From: Candidatus Melainabacteria bacterium
GTDB taxonomy: Bacteria; Actinomycetota; Actinomycetes; Mycobacteriales; Pseudonocardiaceae
Length of the DNA: 9,005 bases
Direction: 5' to 3'
Assembly (NCBI GenBank): GCA_903970565.1
Contig: CAJCJE010000874.1
Coordinates: 1 to 9,005 of the forward strand
Shown here one piece after another: positions 6,836 to 9,005 of the stretch (position 1 is its first letter; every line of letters begins with the position of its first letter). Under the pieces are notes generated by a model that was not told where the DNA came from, made no database searches, and saw nothing but the letters and a program-made list of their open reading frames with translations. The translations under genes were made by a program, and so were the position numbers.

Positions 6836-7423
6836 ATGGCATCGTATCCCTGGGGTCCGCCGAACTCGTCCTCCTCGTTCCCGCAGCCCGGTGGCGCGGC
6901 CAAGGGCGTCGACGCCCTGGTCGAACGCTACGCGGGGATGAAGGAAGCGATCACCGCGATCCGGGCGACCGCGAGTTCCCCGGATCATTCGGTGACCGTC
7001 ACCGCGGGCCCCGGCGGCGCGGTGCTCGACATCCAGCTTTCCGAACAGGCCCTCCAGTCCGGCTCGGCCCGGCAGCTGAGCAGTTCGATCATGTCCGCGC
7101 TGCGGTTGGCCGTCGCGGACGGCGCCCGGCAGCAGGCGGCCGTCGTGCAGAGCTACGTCGGCGACCGGCTCAACATCGCCGAGCGGGTGATGGCCACGCA
7201 GCAGGAGATCCTCGGCGACAAGATCGCGGCGGGCGAGGAGGAACAGGCCCGGCTGCACGAGGAGCAGGCATCCGGGTCCGTATTGGACGAAGCCAACTAC
7301 CGGCAGGCGAACCGGCCCACCTTTCAGCCGCCGGTGGTGCCTCCGGCGGCGCGCGGCCGGCACGCGCCGACGCAGGATGACGAGGACGAGGGCTATCAGG
7401 GCGTCTACGGGAGTGATGACTGA
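6836..7423 (+). CDS. YbaB/EbfC-like protein with long acidic C-terminal tail
   Basis: Probable YbaB/EbfC-fold protein of 195 residues. An N-terminal Pro/Ser-rich stretch (1-22) leads into a helix with LVERYAGMKEAITAIRAT (28-45). The strand pair SVTVTAGPGGAVLDIQLS (52-69) follows, with the Gly-rich turn typical of YbaB, and then a long helix (about 78-145). The tail (160-195) is Pro-rich and then acidic, ending YGSDD. Classical YbaB is about 100 residues, so the C-terminal half is extra. The ATG at 6836 has AAAGG 10 nt upstream; the frame extends to 6335 without family similarity. Its stop overlaps the next ATG by one base. EbfC proteins bind DNA as dimers. In actinobacteria, related genes often sit before T7SS substrates, and a role as regulator or substrate chaperone is possible but unproven. 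Confidence 0.75.
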   Translation: MASYPWGPPNSSSSFPQPGGAAKGVDALVERYAGMKEAITAIRATASSPDHSVTVTAGPGGAVLDIQLSEQALQSGSARQLSSSIMSALRLAVADGARQQAAVVQSYVGDRLNIAERVMATQQEILGDKIAAGEEEQARLHEEQASGSVLDEANYRQANRPTFQPPVVPPAARGRHAPTQDDEDEGYQGVYGSDD

Positions 7424-7806
7424 TGGGCAGCGGATACCAGGTCAACAACGACGATCTGACGACGGCCGCGTCCAAGACACAGGACAGCGGCAGCGACGCC
7501 GAGGGCATCGTGTCGAAGGTCAGCGCGGCCAACGGCACCGTTCCGCGGAACTCCTGGGGCCTGCTCGGGGAACTCGGCCCGTACGAGATCTACCAGAAGT
7601 ACTACAGCGCGTTCTCCGGGCACGTCGGGGACATCGTCACCGGCATCCAGAAGTTGGCGACGAACATCGCCAACACCGCCGCGCAGTACCAGCAGAACGA
7701 GGACGACGTGAACGAGAAGTTCACCGACATCGCGAAGGACCTGGACGGCACGGCGAAGCCGCCTGAGACCAGCGGCGGCGACTCGAGCGGCTCAGAGGGG
7801 GCATGA
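7423..7806 (+). CDS. EspC/WXG100-like type VII secretion substrate
   Basis: A 127-residue protein with the two-helix plan of WXG100/EspC-type (DUF2580-like) proteins. Helix 1 is about 8-36. A W45-G46 turn (SWGLLGELGP) follows, and helix 2 is about 54-108. The tail is Gly/Ser/Asp-rich. Tyr89 and Glu93 (YQQNE) form the YxxxD/E motif that marks T7SS substrates. There is no classical signal peptide and no cysteine. It starts inside the TGATG overlap with the EbfC-like gene, with GGGAG about 9 nt upstream, and is followed after 1 nt by the large WXG protein. It probably forms a helical-hairpin partner for that protein and carries it to an ESX-type secretion system encoded elsewhere. Family membership is judged by eye. 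Confidence 0.72.
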   Translation: MGSGYQVNNDDLTTAASKTQDSGSDAEGIVSKVSAANGTVPRNSWGLLGELGPYEIYQKYYSAFSGHVGDIVTGIQKLATNIANTAAQYQQNEDDVNEKFTDIAKDLDGTAKPPETSGGDSSGSEGA

Positions 7807-7807
7807 C

Positions 7808-9005
7808 ATGGCTGACAGCGACAGTGGCGACGACTCCGGCTACAACGCTTCGGAGAACGCGCAGGCGTGGGCCAAGAGCCTGCCCGGGGTAGGCGGCATC
7901 TATTCGGCGGTGCAGGACGGCGAGTCCGGCAACATCGGCGCGGTCGCCGCGGACGTGGGCAGTTTCGCCCTCGGCGCGGTCGCCATCGCGAGCGACCCGC
8001 TGAACGCGCTGATCTCGGCCGGCCTGAGCTTCCTGTTCGACTTCATCACCCCGCTGAAGGACCTGCTACAGAAGGTCACCGGGGACCCGGAAGCCCTGGA
8101 CAAGGGTGCCGAGGCGTTCACCGACATCGGCAAGGACATCAACACCCTCGCCGGCAACCTCAACCAGATCACCCAGACCGGGTTCGAGAACTGGTCCGGC
8201 GACGCCAAGAACGCCGCGACCAAGCAGGTGCAGAGCTTCGTCTCGGGCGTACAGGGCACCGCGGGCCAGGCCGGCGACGTGGTGCGCTGCCTACAGATCA
8301 GCGGGCAGCTGATGGAGGCCGCCTACAACATCATCCTCGGCATCATCTCGCAGTGTATCGAGTGGATGATCGTCACCTGGCTGGCCGCGCAGGCAGCGGC
8401 CTTCTTCACCTTCGGCGCCTCCGAGGTCGCCGCCGCCGCGGCGACCACCGCCGAGGTCGGCGTCGAGGCCGCGAACGCCGGGGAAAAGGTCGAGCAGGCG
8501 ACCACGATGGTCGAGAAGATCGTCAACATCCTCAAGTCGCTGTTGGCGGACCTGAAGAAGCTGGGCAGTCTGGTCAAGGACGGCCTCCCCGAGGAGGAGT
8601 CCGCAGCCGGCCACGCGGCGGGCGATGCCAGCGGCGATGCGGGTGACGCGGCCGCGGGCGATGCCAGCGGCGCCGCCGACGGTGCCGGGAGCGACGGCAC
8701 GTCCGCGCAGGGGGCCGGTGGGGACTCCAACGCGGGCGGCGGTGACAGCGGCAGCGGTTCTGGTTCCGGTTCTGGTTCCGGGGACTCGGGCTCGGGCGCC
8801 CCGGAGCCGCCGACCACCAACACCGGCGGCGGCAGCGCCGGTACGGACACCAGCGGTGCAGCCGATCCGGGCGGCACGTCCGATCCGGGCGGCAGCAGCG
8901 AACCGCCACCCACGCCCAGCGGCGGCGCCGACTCGGCCGGCGGGGGCGACCCCGGTGCGGACCCCGGCGCAGGCGCCGATGCCGGCAGCGGCGATCCAGC
9001 CGGCG
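7808..9005 (+). CDS. large WXG-motif T7SS effector-like protein, cut by window edge
   Basis: The first 399 codons of a protein that continues past the right edge. The start MADSDSGDDSGYNASENAQ is 1 nt after the previous stop, with GAGGGGG 6 nt upstream. A mainly helical N-terminal region contains a W129-S-G131 turn between two helices (about 96-126 and 132-160), a WXG100-like hairpin. Residues 173-212 are strongly hydrophobic (IILGIISQ, MIVTWLAAQAAAFFTF), compatible with a membrane or buried segment. A helix (about 215-260) follows, then a long Gly/Ser/Asp/Ala/Pro-rich linker from 262 on. Only two cysteines are visible (161 and 183). The layout resembles polymorphic T7SS effectors in which a linker joins the secretion module to a C-terminal toxin. 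No toxin or immunity gene is visible within the window, so toxin function is a guess. Confidence 0.7.
   Translation, partial: MADSDSGDDSGYNASENAQAWAKSLPGVGGIYSAVQDGESGNIGAVAADVGSFALGAVAIASDPLNALISAGLSFLFDFITPLKDLLQKVTGDPEALDKGAEAFTDIGKDINTLAGNLNQITQTGFENWSGDAKNAATKQVQSFVSGVQGTAGQAGDVVRCLQISGQLMEAAYNIILGIISQCIEWMIVTWLAAQAAAFFTFGASEVAAAAATTAEVGVEAANAGEKVEQATTMVEKIVNILKSLLADLKKLGSLVKDGLPEEESAAGHAAGDASGDAGDAAAGDASGAADGAGSDGTSAQGAGGDSNAGGGDSGSGSGSGSGSGDSGSGAPEPPTTNTGGGSAGTDTSGAADPGGTSDPGGSSEPPPTPSGGADSAGGGDPGADPGAGADAGSGDPAG
8618..8672 (+). repeat. 36-bp-spaced direct repeat in effector linker
   Basis: GCGGGCGATGCCAGCGGCG occurs at 8618-8636 and exactly again at 8654-8672, in frame with a 12-codon period. 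It encodes AGDASG repeats. This suggests duplication within the linker of the T7SS effector-like gene. Confidence 0.8.
8756..8779 (+). repeat. tandem 12-bp repeat encoding Gly-Ser
   Basis: Two adjacent perfect copies of GGTTCTGGTTCC encode a (Gly-Ser)n tract. The use of TCT and GGT contrasts with the GC-ending codons around it, which points to recent slippage. Confidence 0.85.
8862..8894 (+). repeat. 18-bp-period repeat encoding DPGG units
   Basis: CCGATCCGGGCGGCA occurs at 8862-8876 and 8880-8894, an in-frame 6-codon period giving DPGGTS and DPGGSS. It is a further repeat unit in the same linker. Confidence 0.8.

Noticed and set aside
8323..8913. 196-codon minus-strand Pro/Ser-rich frame
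   Set aside because: It is the antisense shadow of the Gly/Ser/Asp linker of the effector-like gene; its proline runs come from complementing Gly codons.

Overview
The window is GC-rich actinobacterial DNA. It has GC-rich codon third positions, long spurious open frames on both strands, actinobacterial-type ribosomal proteins, and an EF-Tu close in sequence to Streptomyces and mycobacterial forms. A small type VII secretion (T7SS) cassette with a YbaB/EbfC-like first gene suggests the order Pseudonocardiales (Amycolatopsis/Saccharopolyspora-like). That placement is an inference; the genus cannot be fixed from this sequence.

Left part, minus strand (read from right to left): a promoter candidate near 5990-6017 and a leader of about 250 nt with several hairpins precede the classical str operon, rpsL (S12), rpsG (S7), fusA (EF-G) and tuf (EF-Tu). 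rpsL and rpsG overlap by one base. fusA and tuf are separated by 240 bp holding three hairpins. tuf ends in a perfect 12-bp terminator stem. A 474-bp spacer with a weak promoter candidate follows, and then the S10 operon begins with rpsJ (S10) and rplC (L3, cut by the left edge). Together these genes encode small-subunit decoding and head proteins, the two main elongation GTPases, and the first genes of the large ribosomal protein operon.

Right part, plus strand: after roughly 0.8 kb without a supportable gene, a tight three-gene cassette runs away from the str operon. It encodes a YbaB/EbfC-fold protein with an acidic tail, a 127-residue EspC/WXG100-like protein carrying a YxxxE motif, and a large WXG-motif protein with a hydrophobic segment and a Gly/Ser/Asp/Pro-rich linker cut by the right edge. 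The genes overlap by 1 nt or are 1 nt apart, so they are probably co-translated. The third gene looks like a secreted T7SS effector, possibly with a C-terminal toxin beyond the window.

The most notable observation is in tuf. The two domain 2 positions where single substitutions make E. coli EF-Tu resistant to the thiopeptide GE2270A (Gly257 to Ser and Gly275 to Ala) carry exactly Ser and Ala here, amid other unusual substitutions in the same pocket region. This suggests an EF-Tu naturally resistant to GE2270/amythiamicin-type antibiotics, either for self-protection in a producer or acquired for defence.
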